Assembly: GCA_019321725.1 (NCBI GenBank)
Contig: CM033106.1
Span: 24,612,965 to 24,676,964 of the forward strand
Reading direction: 5' to 3'
From: Paulownia fortunei
Lineage: Eukaryota > Streptophyta > Magnoliopsida > Lamiales > Paulowniaceae
Length of the DNA: 64,000 nucleotides
The notes beneath the pieces are model-generated. The model saw only the letters and a list, made by a program, of their open reading frames with translations, searched no databases and had not been told where the DNA came from. A program made the translations under genes and the position numbers. Positions 11,701-25,021 of this stretch are shown one piece after another (the stretch's first letter is position 1; every line of letters starts with the position of its first letter).

Positions 11701-12689
11701 AAATGCGATTGGGGTTCTCTATGTTTATCATCATGTGGGACGTTAATTTTACACATTCTATCATCATATATTTATATTTTTCGGGAGATCATATTTTTGC
11801 TTTGATTATGTTGAATAAGAATATAAATTGTAATACTAGGAAATAATGCATGTTGATGAAAAGGCGAAGTTCATGCTTTTACATGTGCACACAAGGTGAC
11901 GTCTTTGTTCCAGCCTTTCCCAATAGATTTTATGTTGGTGTTGCAGTGAAAGAATTGCCCTTGGCAAAATATAGATATTAATTCCAACCAAGAAAACTTC
12001 TGCTTTTGCAATTGATTATATTCCCCTTATATAGCCAAGAAAGGCCACTTTCTACATTCAAGCTTCCGTGAAAGAAAAAAAAAATGAAAGCTGAATCCCC
12101 ATGATTAAATTATATTTTATTTTATTTTAATAATACTACTACATTTGTGTAGAATAGCAGTTTACATAATTGAGGTAACTATTTTTTCATGAAATAGTTA
12201 TCGCTAATTAAACATGTTATTTTTAATGATCTAATATACAAAATGACATAAAAGAGCCATTTCAAAAATAGTTGTTCAATGAAGAGCAACAATACTGTAA
12301 TACTCTCAAACACACATTATATATATTTAGAACACGTCATATTTACTTTACTGATTAAGTTTACGAAAATCATTACTGCATAAAAATAACAAGCATTTTC
12401 ACTAAATATGCAATAGTTATCATTTTGATATTTTTCACTTAACTTCACGTAATACTCTTCTTGTAATAAATCTAATATTCCTTAGGCTGCACATTGACTA
12501 TATTATCTTAGATTATCTTACATGTAAATACTTTCCTTCTCAAATTGCCTTCTTTTCTGCATAAACTCTTACACTTTTCTTAAATTGAGAGTTGGTATTT
12601 CAAATTTCTTTGGATATTCTACTCTTACTAAATATCGAAGAGAACTAATAGTGCTTGCATATGTACTAATTAAAATTGAAAGTACTGAT
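8750..12689. other. AT-rich intergenic DNA with small duplications
   Basis: No supported gene. It contains a 61-bp imperfect tandem pair (10148-10270). A diverged repeat of about 250 bp also recurs at 10600-10860 and 11310-11560. One short exon-like frame lies at about 10421-10546. Confidence 0.55.
10148..10270. repeat. Two-unit tandem repeat, about 61 bp
   Basis: Units begin at 10148 and 10209 with AAGGTGACAATCAAA and AAGGTGTCAATCAAA and share the motifs GATTTACAA and TTAAGTGT. The copies have diverged by substitutions and small indels. Confidence 0.6.
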
Positions 12690-15050
12690 GGATTCCAAAC
12701 ATAGACACAGGCAAGTGTATTGTCCACTCTAATATATAGGCTTTCGCACGTCACCTTCATTTTTGGTTGTTGGGATCATGAATGAAGTAGCTATTTGGAC
12801 TAAAAATGTTAGAACCAAGAATAATTTGTTCTCAGCAAACAACTAGTCTTGGAGAGAGAGGATAGTTCATCTAGTGAAATTTACAGGCACTTGAAGACTT
12901 CAGAACAAAGTTAAATACAAATGTAGTTTCTATCCCATATTTTTTGCTCTAAAGTAAAATGGCATAGTCTTGAAGAAGCATTCCATCTAGTGAAATTTAT
13001 AAACGGTAAAAATTTTACTTGCACAATGTTAATTTTTTTCTTCTTGCCCGAGCAATGAATCGTGCGAAAATAGCTCTGCATAAAAATAACTAAATATAAA
13101 ACATTATTTGCACGAAGCATGCCCATATCGAAAGTTCATATTAAAGTTAGTTGGAGTAGTCAGTAAACAAATAGAAACTATATAAAGTTCCATTTCAAGA
13201 TAAAAAAGAGATACAATTCTATGTATGCTTGCCCTCATTGTTAAATATGAATAGCAAATGAGTCCTTAAATATCAAATCAATAAATAATAACTGACACCC
13301 AATTAATTAAACAAATTAAAAACAACATAAGTCTTACCAATTTGTATTAAAAAGGGCCATCAAAATAGTATTGGAATGGTGGTTTTACAGGTACACTAAG
13401 ATTGATGTGGTTATACAACATTGGTATCTATTAAGAGCACTGATATATCCTTTCATTGTCCTAAGGAATCCCATATAACTAACAATAATTTATAATCACA
13501 ATACTTTGCTAGGTTTGTGAAAATAATTAATCGGAGTTACTTAAGGAGTCTTTTTACCTACTTTTAAACTGTAGTTCAATTTTTTTCTCATAATCTGGGA
13601 TATCCCATCTACAATAATTAGATACAAAAAATTATCATCTACTTTGACTTATTGTTCCTTTGATGTTGTTGTGCATGTAATATGACCAATATAATACTAG
13701 AGAGCATAAATTTTGGTAAGTTGCTTTTCTTTGTGTCTCTCTGATATGGTTGTCTTTCTCTTTTCTGCATTTCTCTCCCTTATACATTTTTTCTATTCTG
13801 AATAAGTATTAATTGTGTTGAAGCCCTAAAGATTGATGGGATATGCTCTTTAAAGAGAAGTACTTGAATGACCTAACTCCTTTCAACCAATTGTTTTCTT
13901 TCAAGAATTTTGCTCAAGTGGCTGAAGTGAAACCCATCAAGTTCGTTATCTAAACACAAGACTTACAATCAAAAATATGTTAGGCTCAATGGGTGACCCT
14001 CATTCAAAGTTCTTTAATACTTAAGTCAGTGAAAGAGATCAAAAAGATCGGTGCAAACAAGTAAATATAGACTTGTGATCGCTAAATTTTCTTTTACCAG
14101 TGGTGTATAGATATATTTGCAGTAAGTAGGTTAGGCAAGGGGCTACATGCTAGTGAACAAGTGTAAATACCTTATGAACTCCTAAGCTTGATCTCATTAG
14201 AGGATTTAGTGTTAGAGAATCAGTCATGACCTGACCCGACTGGATCAGATCAGATCCGTGTAAAAAGATATGAATCTTAACCTATTTAAGAAATACATTT
14301 GTAGTGTAAGGGCATTTTTTGGAAATCTATGCTAAATCCACATCAATATTTTTTGTTGTTTTTTTTTTTCAATTTTTTTTGCTGATTAGGTACTTATTTT
14401 TTGCTTAACATCGCTCCCAATCATTGAAGTGACACAATTATAAAGAAATGGAAGTTGCGTTCAAGTTATAATTTATAATTTAGCATCCAGACGTAAAAGA
14501 ATTGCAGCTACTTTGCTGTTGATAATTAATTTCTTTTATCTTATCTCTATATCTCCTTATTTTCCAATCTTATACTTTTCCTACATAAGTGGAAGTAAAA
14601 ATGCAGTGTTTCCGAGTCGATGAATGTCCGATGAAAGTGCATAGGCTTGAGGTTGGGCAAGGAACTTGTAGAGCTTCAACTTCTGAATATTGAGCCATAA
14701 AAAATATGTAATGCCCACGATACGCAGATCTAATTTGACGACATGACAACTCAAGTCGATGAAAAAAGTATATTCATACTATTTCCTCCTTTCATGGTTG
14801 CTATAGCTACTATAAAAAGAATTTATTTTTGAGGAGTACTTACGTACAACTTTTGCATTTTTGAACTCCAAGGCTATTTGAATGTCGTTATATCTCTCCA
14901 TATTTTATATTTATTTTTTGCTAAAAATATGTAACATCATGTTTTAAAAATAAAAGACTGTTGAGTTTTTTAACTAACTAGATAATTTTCAAACTTTAAA
15001 TTATAGTCTATATGTTAATTATATTTTGATATCTTGATGTACTAGAAAGT
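12690..15050. repeat. Long dispersed repeat, copy A
   Basis: This is the longest of three diverged copies of one unknown sequence. Diagnostic segments shared with the others include TATTGTCCACTCTAATA (12719), ATCTAGTGAAATTTA (12988), TTTGCACGAAGCATGC (13108), ACTTTGACTTATTGTTCC (13639) and GTAAAAGAATTGCAGCTA (14492). No open frame or terminal structure was recognised, so the nature of the unit (old transposon or segmental duplication) is open. Confidence 0.7.
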
Positions 15051-17699
15051 GGCATCGTACGTTCCACGTGCAGGAACATGTGATTAGAGGTAACCATAGC
15101 AATTACTTATTAAGCACAATATCTTGGTTAAATTTCCATTAAATGCTTTTATTATATAACCATTTTGGTTTATAATTATAGTTACAAAAAGAGGGATAGT
15201 TGATTTATTTCATGAATCTAGTATGTTAACATTGTATTCTAGTAAGTTTATTTCTTCATCTTTTTGGATGGGAACAAAATAATTTTATTACTTTTTTGTG
15301 TCTATCAATCTTTTTTTCTTGTTACATGATTTATCTCCTTCTCTTGATATTTTGATCTTTTTAAACCCTTTTCTGTATCTTGGTGGTGTTGTAATTCTTT
15401 GGATGTGGAATTGTTGGTTGCATTCTTACATTCAGTAATAAGGTGTTGTTTCTATATGAAAAAAAAAAAGAAAAAATATGAGAAACTCGAAAGACAAGTT
15501 GATAAAAATAAAAGTAATCAACTTGCACATCAGGGCTTAGGCATAAAATAATACCTTTAAGGCTCATTTGATGTATATTATTTTTCGATTCAGAATGAAT
15601 AATTTATTATTTTTAATCCAAGAGATGTCTAGTTAAGTTGAATAAAATATATCAAGAAAAGTCAGTTATTTGAAATATGATTTATGAAACGTACAAATAA
15701 GTGGAAAAAGTAAAAACAAATTTATTATAAAAATATATACAAGTAAAATAGATGGCAAAATAAACTTATTATCAAAATACTTTTTTTTTTGTACTTTAAA
15801 GTCTATTTGTATGTCCAAAATGAACATTCTAAAATGGATGTCCCCACCATATTTAGTTGAAAGTGATTGATTCTAAAAAAAAAAAAATTCAATGAAAATT
15901 AATCTAATCTAAATATGTCTTTAGTATCCAACTAATTTTATTTTGTATTATGAGGTGCTATGACTGTGTTAAGCATATTTTAGTCCAACTAATTTAGATT
16001 TTAAACTTGATTATTTTTCTTAATATTATTTACTATTTGTTTTACTTCTCACTTCAACACATTTTTGTAAATAATTGCAATTACTTTTCTTTTGCATCTT
16101 TGAATTGCAAATTGTATTTTTTATTTTTATTTTAATTCACCTTCATAATATTGTATTCACATTATTGGGATGGTTAGGAAAGACGGGTCTCAAAAACTGG
16201 CAGCGTAGTGGAAGCGGTGACACATAAAAGATATAATTCTCATATGAACATGCTTGACATTCAATACTTTCAAATCAAGTAAACAAGTTCAAACTAACTA
16301 GCTAAATATAGAAAGTAATAATTAAAGACATATGGAAAGTAATGGGAAATTCTTACCTCGAAAACAACAAAAAATAGATCTTCACAACTTAACTATTAAA
16401 AATGAAGATTTTTTTTCCATGAATACATTGTAAATACATACAAGGCCCCAAAATATTTATGTTAGTAGAATTTCTCTGAGAAAATCTTTTTTCTCTAGAG
16501 TGTTTTTCTATTTCTTTTTGTTTTCTCAAAACTAAAAATATAATACGAAAACTCTCTAACTTATCATATAAAACATTATTGGACCTTCTAATAGGAAGAT
16601 GGAGGAAGTTTTTTTTTAGATATGGATGTGGGATAATTTTCAGATTCTGGGTGCTCGCGTGGCATCTGACTGGCGTTAGCTATGTGCTAGTTGTGGTCGT
16701 GCACACAACATTGCATGCGTGCAGTGTATGCATACATTTTTTTCTTTGAGAATTTTTTTTTCTCTATGCCACAATATTCGTTATTTACTCTAATAGTCTA
16801 GCTCATAGATTTTTTGACTTTTTTTTTATCCAAATCTATTTAAACATATATATTATATGAATTAAGAATATTTTCGCCTATGCAGGAAATTTCGAAAAAA
16901 AAATCAATTCTATCCTTCAATCGGAGCAAATCAAATTATCATCTTGATGATAATATTTGATCACCTTTTAACAATATTTAAATCCAGTATATGGATATTG
17001 TGGTACTGTAGAATTGATTAATTATTTGAGAATTTCTTTTCTTTTAATTATTTGCAATGGACCCATATATGAGATATCCTTAAGAAATAAAATTAAAATT
17101 ACTATTTATTTTTATTTTTCATTTCTTATCATGAAATATTGATTTGCCTTTGCTCAAATATTTCATATGAAAGTCAAGTTTTAATATTATTTAAGTAATA
17201 CTTTATTTGAAATACTTTGGCCAAAAATTTAGAAAATTTGAACATTGCAAATAAGTTTAAGGGATATTTTTTATTTTCAAAGAGATTACTGATTCTATGT
17301 TAAATACCTTTTCTTATCACATTTCATTCAACTACCCAATGCACAACATATTTCGGCCATTAAAACTATCAAAATGATTTACAATGCATGCATAAGTCCG
17401 TGATATTCACAAGATTAAGAGTAAATGCAAAAAAATATTTATTTTTGACTAAAAAAATGAATAATTCAAGCAGTTCAGTTTAGTGTTCTATTCCCATTGA
17501 TTCGCTAATATGGTATAATGGAATAGCTAATCCATAATTAAAGACAAACAATCATTTATAGACTATTCTAATCTTAGTAAGTAAGAAGTTATTCTTTTCA
17601 GCAACTACGAACGCATCAATAATAACATAATATTTAAGTAATCAATAATAACATAAGATTTAGCGTAATCTAAGTTTTTATATGGAACTAAACTTCCAT
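15051..17699. other. AT-rich intergenic DNA, nothing recognised
   Basis: No coding frame with a recognisable domain. The short less AT-rich patches at 16165-16220 and 16640-16740 may be remnants of an old element, but no terminus was found. Confidence 0.5.
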
Positions 17700-17942
17700 T
17701 TAAATTACAATTATATGAAATTATACAATGTGACCATCATCTTATGATACATTGTGAAAATACATTTACATAACTTGTGACTAATCATTTTTATAAATAA
17801 AATAATTTTATTAATAAAATATTGCATTTACAATCATATGAATTATACAATATTCTATATTATGATACATTTTCAAAATACATATAACTTGTAATTGACC
17901 ATATTTTATAAATAAAATAATTTTTATTCATAAAATATTTCA
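17700..17942. repeat. Two-unit tandem repeat, about 120 bp
   Basis: The units at about 17700-17826 and 17827-17942 share ACAAT(C/T)ATATGAA, ATTATACAAT, TATGATACATT and TTTATAAATAAAATAATTTT in the same order. Confidence 0.7.
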
Positions 17943-18974
17943 TCTTACAAATGGATTTTAGGGAACAATACATAAGTATATTAAGAGCGTTACTTTGTTC
18001 TATTAAATAGTATATTTTGTCCTCGCCATACAAACTTGCTTTATATGTGTGTTTTATTCCACTTCCATAGTATTTTATTATAAAATAATTAACTTAGTAG
18101 TAAAATAATGATGTACGTAAAATTGTATGACACTAAACCAAGTTGATTAGATAGAGATTAGCTCATTTTAGATTTTTCTTAAGCAATACCAATTTAATAA
18201 GGGTAGCGATTTTTTATTTGGAAGTTTGTGGTCTTTACTCTTTTTTATTTTTTTTTGAAGCTTCAGCTTATTCTGTAACATTATTCCTCTTGCATTATAT
18301 TTTTATTTTTACATTTTTTTCTTTCTTCTTTTTAAATTGTCAGAATATTAGCTCATTTTGTTTTCATTACACATGATAGCTACAAAAGTGGGCCTTCAAC
18401 TTATTAACTTGATTTGAAAACATAATTATGGCATAGTTTAAATGTCCATATGTTCACATATACTTAGCTTAAAACTTTACCATAATCAACTTTTTCATAT
18501 ATACACTTAGTAAAATAACTACAAGATAATGTTTGGAATTTTTAAAATCAATGTCAAAGTATTTAGAAAAACTTACCTTGTTAGAATTAAATACTTACCA
18601 CTAAGTCAAAATTATAACTTTTAACATATGTACAACTTTATTGACAATGCAAAGTATCATACTATGCAACACATAATGTGAGACTACACCTTCATAAGAG
18701 CCGCGGTTAGTCCCCAGTAGAGTACAATGACATTGACAAATAAATACCAAAACACCTAATCAATAAATTTATAGTGGCACTTTTATTTGATAACTATTCT
18801 ATTTTTTTGATTGAGTAATATTGAGTCCTATAATATGTAGTAGTTGTCATCACAAATATATTAATAGAAAGGGATTTTAATGTTCCATGTGTTTAAAAAA
18901 TAGTTGCTCTATTATCAAGCTATCCATATGCAGTTTGTATAAAATTTACCATTCGATGGTAAATATATAATCAA

Positions 18975-20550
18975 TAAAGATTTCACTTGCATATTGTTTT
19001 CTTTTTCCTTCTAAACTCCCGTTTTTGTTTAACCTAATATATTATTAACAGTAAAACTTTGGCATAAAAATTATTCCATAAACATGTTAATAGACCAAAA
19101 CGTACAAGGGAGAATAAAGGAACAACATTTAATACATTTTAAGCTATTATACTCTTGAGCAATCATTCGTACGCTATTAGTATTCTTTCAAAATAGTTAA
19201 TATATCACATTGTTTGCAAGAAGGCATGCACATTGTGAAACATTAGATTAAAGCTAGTTAGAATAGTGAGTAAGCAAATGTAAAATATGGTTCCATTTTA
19301 AGATCAAAAAGAGATATCAATAGTAAATTTATTTACTCTCATTCTTAAATGAAGTTGATAAATGAGTCCTCAAATGTCAAATTAGTGAAGAATAAATTCA
19401 CACTCCAATAAATAAATCAAACAAGTAGCCATAACAAAACTATTATTACCAAAATAGTGATAATGTGCCATTAGAATGTGATTAAACTAATTGGCATTTA
19501 TTAATTGCACTAACATAATCTTTAATTGCCCTATATATCCTAAGATAACTAAACAATAATTTAAAAACCCAGAACAACTGAATGGCATTTACTTTGACTT
19601 ATTGTTCCTTTGATGTTGTTTTGCAGGTGATATGACCAATTAATACTGGAGAGCACAAAATTTGGTAAATCACTATTCTTTCATCTATACAAATTCTATG
19701 TCTGTCTCTCTATTTTTTGTAGTTGCATTTCTTTCATCTCCTTGTCTCTCCCTTACACAATTTTCCATCTGAAATACGTATTGATTGTGTCAAACCATCT
19801 GAATGAGATGTCGTTTCTTATGAAGAAACACTTGAATGATACAAGTACTTTCTAACAATAATTTTCTTTCAAGAATTTTGCCGAAGTAGTTGAAATTAAA
19901 TTAGTTAATGACCACAAAATTTTATGATTTTCATTGTGTTCATTGTTTATATACTTTTTGCTTAAATACATTTGTGATACATTGTGTGAAACAATTAAGA
20001 AGTGGAAGCTCTGTCTGACATTTGTCATCTAGATGTAAAAGAATTGCAGCTAGCTTGCTCTTGATAATTAATTTCTTTTCTTGTTGGTTGCACATTTTTC
20101 CTTTTCTCTACTAACTCTTCCTCTTATTCTTAATTTTTTTTTCTTTTTCCATTCTTACATTTTCTTACGAAGGTGGAAATAAAAATACAATGGATCTAGT
20201 TCAATGATTGGACAATCCAAGACGATGGAATTTTTTATCTATATTATCTCTTCATTTCTTTGTTGCTATAGATACAACACACGACCTCGTTCTCTTTTTT
20301 AGCTAAGGGTAATAACCCACCGCCAACTTTTTCATCTTTGAGTTTAAATATTTTCTAAATTTCACTATTGTTGAACATTTGATATTTGTTTATGATTAAG
20401 ACTAATAGTAGATTTGTTAGTTTCACTGTGTTTTAAAAATGAAAGGATGGTTGTTAACCAACTAGATAATTTTGAAACTTCAAAGTATGCTTTATATGTT
20501 ACATAATTTTGAATATCTTGATATATTAAATATATACTGAATCATGATAC
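18975..20550. repeat. Long dispersed repeat, copy B
   Basis: Matches the later two thirds of copy A in the same order: AAGGCATGCACAT-like segment (19221), ACTTTGACTTATTGTTCC (19589), GTAAAAGAATTGCAGCTA (20034) and CTAGATAATTTTGAAACTT (20461). It diverges by many substitutions and indels. No coding frame. Confidence 0.7.
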
Positions 20551-21019
20551 CTTCATACATTACTTCACATAACACAAAGCACATTACTAAGAATAAGGGA
20601 CTTCAAACGAGATCGTTAAAGGGATTGACAGAAATTGGTGTCAAAGTTCTCTAGAAAATGATTGATTTCAATATAGTTTATGACAGTACATAAAATTATA
20701 TACTTGGTAGAACAACTCAGATAAAGTGTAAATTTTGTGCATTTCTCTGTATGTTCATTTATGTGCATTCATATGTAATGAAGCTTAAATACAAATAAAT
20801 TGAGTAAAAGCAAGTTGAAGTAGTGCACATAAAAATGCACTTACGAAAATTCTTTTAAGAAACAAGGAAGATAATAATAGATTATTTATTTACCATCATT
20901 GTCAAAATGATAAAAAAATGAAGCATAAATTTCTTAAAATTTTTGAGTTATACATAACAAATCAATAAACCCAATTTCATCATCTGCGAAGCCCACCACC
21001 ACTTTCACGTACTCACCAT

Positions 21020-21929
21020 CACCATCCAAAAACATAACATAGACACAACTAAATATATTGTCCACTCTAATAGGTTTTAGCACACCGCCTTCATTTTTGG
21101 TTATTGCAATGATTAGTTAAGGAGCCATTTTAACTCAAAATGCTCTTTGCAGAAATAAATAGTTTATTCTAAGTAAATAAATAGTTTTGGAGAAGCAAGA
21201 GAAATCCATCGAGTGAAATATATAAGTGCTTGAAGACTTCACGACAATGTATACTTGAAAGAATTCAAACGAAGTTAAATGCAAAGGAACATGGCTACTA
21301 TCTATCCCATGTTTGCCCTACACAAATGGTATATAGTCTTAAAGATGGAGAAGAATGCATCTAGTGAAATTTACAGAAACTAAAGATTTTATTTGCAAAT
21401 TGTTTGAATTTTTCTTCTAACGTGTCTTTATTTTATCAAGGCATTTATATATTAGTAATGGTGAAAATTTGGTATAAAATTATCCTAAAAATATGTTAAA
21501 CAAACTAGAAAATAGAAAGGAGAGTAAAGGGGCGACGATGATGAATTCTAAGCAATCATATTCTTGAGCAAACAATCATGCAAAATTGGTGTTAGATAAA
21601 AACAACTAAATATAATACATTGTTTGCACGAAGCATGCACATATTGAAAGTGTAGATTGAAGCTAGTAGGAGCAATGAATAAACAAATGAAAATTATGAA
21701 GTTCTTCTTCTAGATCAACAAGAGATAGTAGTAGTAAATTTCCCATGCCCTCATTGATATAAAAATAAGAAATGAGTCGTCAGATGCCAAATAAGTGAAG
21801 AATAATTGACATCACATATTGAATTGCAATACAAGGACCACAAAAAAAGGTTTATACATAGTTGTGATTTTTGAAATTGCCATCAGTATGAATATGGTTA
21901 AGCGTAATTGGTATTTATGAAGTACACTA

Positions 21930-21986
<57 letters not shown>

Positions 21987-22065
21987 AAGTGCCCTATAGC
22001 ATCTCAAAACAGCTAAACAATAATTTAAAATCCCATAATAATCAAATACAATATTTTATCATTTA
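21020..22065. repeat. Long dispersed repeat, copy C
   Basis: Matches the first part of copy A: ATTGTCCACTCTAATA (21057), GCTTGAAGACTTCA (21228), ATCTAGTGAAATTTACAG (21359) and TTTGCACGAAGCATGCACAT (21627). It breaks off near 22065, where the match to copy A's ACTTTGACTTATTG segment ends. Interrupted at 21930-21981 by a dinucleotide repeat. Confidence 0.7.
21930..21981. repeat. Compound (TA)n(TG)n microsatellite
   Basis: About 24 bases of alternating T/A run straight into about 28 bases of alternating T/G. Confidence 0.95.
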
Positions 22066-23206
22066 CTTTGACATTTTATTTACATCCACCTTTTCTAAAG
22101 TTTGTATTTTGGCAAACACCCCTTTTTAGCATTATTTATCAAAGATTCCAAAAAAGTTTTTGTTGAAAGACCAAAAAATACTTAAGATATATGAAAACAA
22201 TCCATAACTTGAAAAAGTTAATTGAGAATCAATTTTTAAATTATAAACATAAAAAAATGGGAAATTTTTCAAAATTTAAAACTCTTCTATTATACACAAG
22301 ACATCTTAATTTACCACAAGTTTAAGTATTACATAGTTTTCAAAAATGAGAGACCAAAATTTTGATTTAAGGCCATCTTCTACAGTATACATACATTGAA
22401 CAATTTTTATGAGAATTACTTTTCAAAGATTAAAGTTTTTTAAATGAATACTATAAAATAAAAGTGAAATTAAATTAAATTTTACCTTCTTCAAAGATGA
22501 TATTTACTATTTTGAGTCACTTTTTTTGCTAGCAAGCACCGACATGGAAGTCGGTTTAATTTTCTAAAATTAAGGAGTTTTTCGGTAATATGATCAAATT
22601 TCAGGGTATCCGTGTAATTATCCCTATTGCTTAAGTAAACCTCTAAATGCAAACATCTTGATCAGTAACCCATGTTATCGTTATAATGAAGTTGGTAGTC
22701 CAAAAAACAATTTCCAAACAATAATTTCATTTTACCTCAACTCCATAAATTTTTTAAATTAATATAAATTTCATATATAAAATAAATTTTAGCCTCCATT
22801 AAAACATTAAAAATATCATTTTATCTACTATTTTTAAAATATAATTTTTATTTATTTTTTAAAAATAATAGATAAAGAGGTATTTTGCTACCCAACTTCC
22901 ATTTCCTGACTCCGATTTGATAAAAAGGTTTATATAAATAATTTGTAACAGAATTGCTCCATGAGAAAAAAATTAGCTGCAATAATTATTAATAAATGGC
23001 ACAAAGTTCAGTTATGATATAAAATATCTAGATAGCTTTTGTTGATTGGGCATTGCAAGATGACAATAAGGCCTCTTGCTTTATTTTCGATTAAGAAGAG
23101 TCAGGTTAAAATTAAAAAATTGAAGAAGAAAGGTAAGAATGAGGGAGAATATCTGAAATCTAGCTTCAGAAGATTCAACTAAAGCAATAATGGAGTAAAT
23201 GGCAAC
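22066..23206. other. AT-rich intergenic DNA before the Copia element
   Basis: No gene supported. Low-complexity AT stretches occur near 22760-22870. Nothing else recognised. Confidence 0.5.
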
Positions 23207-23523
23207 TGATAAAATTTCGATTATCCAATCCTATATTTAAGGAAAAAATCATGACCAAATTCAAGACAAAAATCAAGGAGAGTAGTTAAACACTAAGAAT
23301 TGAAGTTATAAATGTTTTTCTAAATATCAGCTATATATAACTTTTGAAATTTTATTATAAATAAGTTTGATAATAGCGTGATTGTTAAAAATAATATCTC
23401 ATCATCATTTATTTTCTTATTTGAGTTATATTACCGTTGGAAACTATGAGTATATAATATGTAATATTTTGCAAAAAAATTAATAAAAAGAGTTTTATCA
23501 TTCTTATTTTTAAAATCTCTTTT
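23207..23523 (+). repeat. Copia 5' LTR
   Basis: Starts TGATAAAATTTC and ends AAAATCTCTTT. It aligns along its length with 35252-35526, sharing AAATCAAGGAGAG, GAGTTATATTACC and GGAAACTATGAGTATATAA. It carries about 40 extra bases in the middle, so the two LTRs have diverged well beyond a recent insertion. Confidence 0.88.
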
Positions 23524-23531
23524 TGGTATCA
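23524..23531 (+). promoter_or_regulatory. Primer-binding site remnant (tRNA-iMet type)
   Basis: TGGTATCA lies directly after the left LTR and matches the start of the common plant Copia primer site complementary to initiator tRNA-Met. The next bases (TAACAC) have drifted from the usual GAGC. Confidence 0.7.
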
Positions 23532-23553
23532 TAACACATAATAAAAAAAAAAA

Positions 23554-23606
23554 ATGTCCTCCCATGAAGAACCCAAGCTATCCATCCAATCATTCCACCA
23601 GTGTTC
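23554..23606 (+). pseudogene. Copia GAG N-terminal piece, interrupted
   Basis: An ATG at 23554 opens a frame starting MSSHEEPKLS, which runs into the target duplication TGTTC at 23602-23606. There the 6.3 kb insert begins. The frame resumes in phase after 29948, directly ahead of the typical GAG segment LVWKSQILPLI. This agreement in phase supports the insertion borders. Confidence 0.75.
23602..23606. repeat. Target-site duplication, left copy
   Basis: TGTTC directly before the insert, identical to 29944-29948 directly after it. Confidence 0.82.
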
Positions 23607-25021
23607 TGTAACACCCCCACTACTAATATAGATATTGATATAACAATAATTTGACAAGATAGCACATGTGTGTACATGTGTATATATATATATATATACA
23701 TGTATATATTTTTCAGCTATAGCATTTTGAAAAACAGTAAAAGTGTTTTATCACATATAATCATGTATATATAAAATCACCATTTATATAGAAAAATACA
23801 AGGACACGACATCCCAAATTTATAATTCGATAGACTCAAAAATCAAAATAATAGCCTATACTTTCGGAAAAAGTAAGGACATTTTGCATCTTATAACCCT
23901 TTATATATAGATAACAATTTACACAATAATAATGATTGTAAAAATTAGAATATACCTACAACACAACCCAACAGGTCGTCATTCATGTATAATGATCCTC
24001 AAAAGCCTGCAGGAGCTCCAACAACTAGCCCAGTAAGTCTCAAAGTCTCAAGTATCATCATGCTTACCTATAATATAGAAACTACATGAGCTAACACTCA
24101 ATAAGTAAAAATCATACATATTGAAGAGATAATCTAACATATATGCGATGTATTTCTATGAAATCATGCCAGGAATGTAAGCTCCTGGACCAAAATAGTT
24201 CATTCAAAATTATTTTCTACCATTGGGCCCTTGGCCTACTTACTATGCATTGAATAGAGATCTGAACAATATCAATAATCACATGGCCATAAACAGATTG
24301 ACATAATTTGGGGGTCATCTCGTGGGATCACCAAAGGTCCACCCCCTGTCTTCCCCTATAATCCTCCAGACGTCTTCCCACTATCGGCGTCAATAAGGGC
24401 ACAGTCAAGTGGTCCACCCTCTCGTGACCACCAGAGGCACACCCCTATGATCCTCCGAAAAGTAACACTCGCGGTGTCCCATAATATCACATAAGCATGC
24501 CTCGGTACACTAGTAGTGGCCAACCAAAATATTTTTTTTTCCTGAAAATCATGTCTCAAATCATGTCATGCATGTAAGAACCTCAACTATATTCATATAT
24601 CGTGCATGCACATGTAAATGATCATGAATGGTATATTTAATATGAAATGTAAGTCATCTTGTTCTCAACATGTTTCAAAAATCATAAAACTCTTAAGGTA
24701 TATACTATACTTGTCATCCAATCAATTTAAATATCATCAACACATTAAGTATAAATGCTTTGAGACATACTATATTCATGTATTGTAGTTGCAAATAAAT
24801 TTTCACTTACATTTAATTGGTTGTGTGTTACTTTTAGGTTTCTTAAGTATTACTCCCCAACCCTATATATGAAACAATCTGTAAAAATACAAGATATCAA
24901 TCACCATCCTCAATTAACAAGTTTATTATACCTAATGTAGTATAAAGATCATGAATCTCAATTTAACTAAACAATCTTACCATTTAGAAACTATAACTGA
25001 ATACAACCTTTTACGAACTTT

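Noticed and set aside
16165..16740. Less AT-rich patches resembling an LTR or primer site
   Set aside because: No TG...CA ends, no partner repeat and no retroelement coding sequence nearby.
24356..24559. 67-codon minus-strand frame within the nested insert
   Set aside because: Lies in non-coding LTR-like sequence; no similarity recognised.
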